Below, in pieces: positions 5,008 through 5,404 of a DNA stretch of 5,404 bases. Location of the stretch: the NCBI GenBank assembly GCA_031272345.1, contig JAISTZ010000075.1, positions 1 through 5,404 on the forward strand. The letters run 5' to 3'. The notes under the pieces are model-generated. The model was not told where the DNA came from and made no database searches. It saw nothing but the letters and a program-made list of their open reading frames with translations. The stretch's first letter is position 1. Each line of letters opens with the position of its first letter. Source of the DNA: Spirochaetaceae bacterium. GTDB lineage: Bacteria; Spirochaetota; Spirochaetia; Treponematales; Treponemataceae. The position numbers and the translations under genes were made by a program.

Positions 5008-5368
5008 AACGATTGAAAACGCCCAAAAAAAAGAGGGCGACCTGGGTTTCAAGGTTGGAGACACGGTTAAGGTCCATTTTAAAATCATAGAGGGAAAGAC
5101 CGAGCGCATCCAGGTGTACGAGGGTCTGGTGCTGTGCTTCAAAAACAGCGGGTCCCGGCGCACCTTCACGGTGCGGAAGAATTCCTACGGGGTCGGTGTG
5201 GAGCGGATCTTCCCGGTCCATTCCCCGCGGATCGCCCGGGTGGAGCGCGTAAGGCCCGGCAAGGTGCGCCGCGCCAAGCTCTACTACATCCGCGGCAAGG
5301 TCGGCAAGGCCGCAAAGATCAAGGAATTGATCGTAAAGCGCTCGGACGCCAAGGCGCAAAACCAGTAA
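4994..5368 (+). CDS. rplS: Large ribosomal subunit protein bL19
   Basis: This is a structural protein of the 50S subunit located at the 30S-50S interface near the bL14/bridge B8 region. The 124-residue product carries the family features: a short N-terminal helix, FKVGDTVKVHFKIIEG (19-34), RIQVYEGLVLC (38-48), GSRRTFTVRKNSYGVGVER (53-71) and the C-terminal VRRAKLYYIRGKVGKAAKIKE block. Length is slightly longer than the usual 115-120, with an extra hydrophilic tail ending AKAQNQ. ATG 4994 lies inside the end of trmD (14-bp overlap, different frame) and has a good GAGGAG site. It is the last gene of the operon; only 9 bases separate its stop from the apparent end of a convergent gene, so there is no room for a dedicated terminator before that gene. 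Confidence 0.98.
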   Translation: MDLIRTIENAQKKEGDLGFKVGDTVKVHFKIIEGKTERIQVYEGLVLCFKNSGSRRTFTVRKNSYGVGVERIFPVHSPRIARVERVRPGKVRRAKLYYIRGKVGKAAKIKELIVKRSDAKAQNQ

Positions 5369-5377
5369 ACCGCGCGG

Positions 5378-5404
5378 CTACTTCAGCACATCGACGCCGT
5401 ACTT
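5378..5404 (-). CDS. Possible C-terminal end of a convergent gene (partial)
   Basis: On the minus strand the final 27 bases read as eight codons, KYGVDVLK, followed by TAG (5380-5378). The codons follow the G/C-rich third-position habit of the window, and the peptide looks like a normal protein tail. The product cannot be identified from eight residues. If real, it would be the second tail-to-tail pair in this window. The open frame could simply be chance at this length. Confidence 0.35.
   Translation of the reverse strand, partial: KYGVDVLK

Noticed and set aside
5370..5377. CCGCGCGG palindrome between the rplS stop and the convergent stop as a bidirectional terminator
   Set aside because: It is a continuous 8-bp palindrome with no loop and no flanking T or A tract, so it cannot form a stable terminator hairpin.

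Overview
The window is G+C-rich bacterial DNA, almost fully coding, with three blocks. The gene order rpsP-khpA-rimM-trmD-rplS is widespread in Firmicutes and spirochaetes (Enterobacteria lack the KH gene at this place). That order, together with a small retropepsin-like protein of a type I associate with treponemes, suggests a Treponema-like spirochaete. This assignment is an inference from family knowledge; no marker in the window proves it.

Left block (1-2179, + strand). The last 19 codons of an unidentified gene are followed by a 195-bp gap holding a probable promoter with an A/T-rich upstream element and two small hairpins. Then comes putP, a Na+/proline symporter (start chosen at ATG 256, not the upstream TTG 223). 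Nineteen bases after putP lies a 137-residue single-domain aspartic protease-like protein with a DTG motif, probably cotranscribed with putP.

Middle (2172-3128, - strand). A PfkB-family sugar kinase, most likely fructokinase, runs convergently into the protease gene, and their ends overlap by 8 bp. Its only convincing start codon sits directly at the predicted transcription start, so its mRNA may be leaderless. The 118-bp gap to rpsP holds two divergent extended -10 promoters.

Right block (3247-5368, + strand). This is a ribosome and tRNA maturation operon: ribosomal protein bS16, the RNA-binding KH protein KhpA, the 30S maturation factor RimM, the tRNA m1G37 methyltransferase TrmD and ribosomal protein bL19. 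Every junction overlaps (4, 1, 4 and 14 bp), so translation is probably coupled, driven from one strong promoter before rpsP. The last 27 bases look like the end of a convergent minus-strand gene.

I see no CRISPR array, insertion sequence, rRNA or tRNA and no clearly novel multi-gene system. The points most worth checking are the orphan retropepsin behind putP, the possible leaderless kinase mRNA, the G8/G9 tracts inside rimM, the putP leader with a mini-ORF and hairpin, and Glu in place of the usual catalytic Asp in TrmD.
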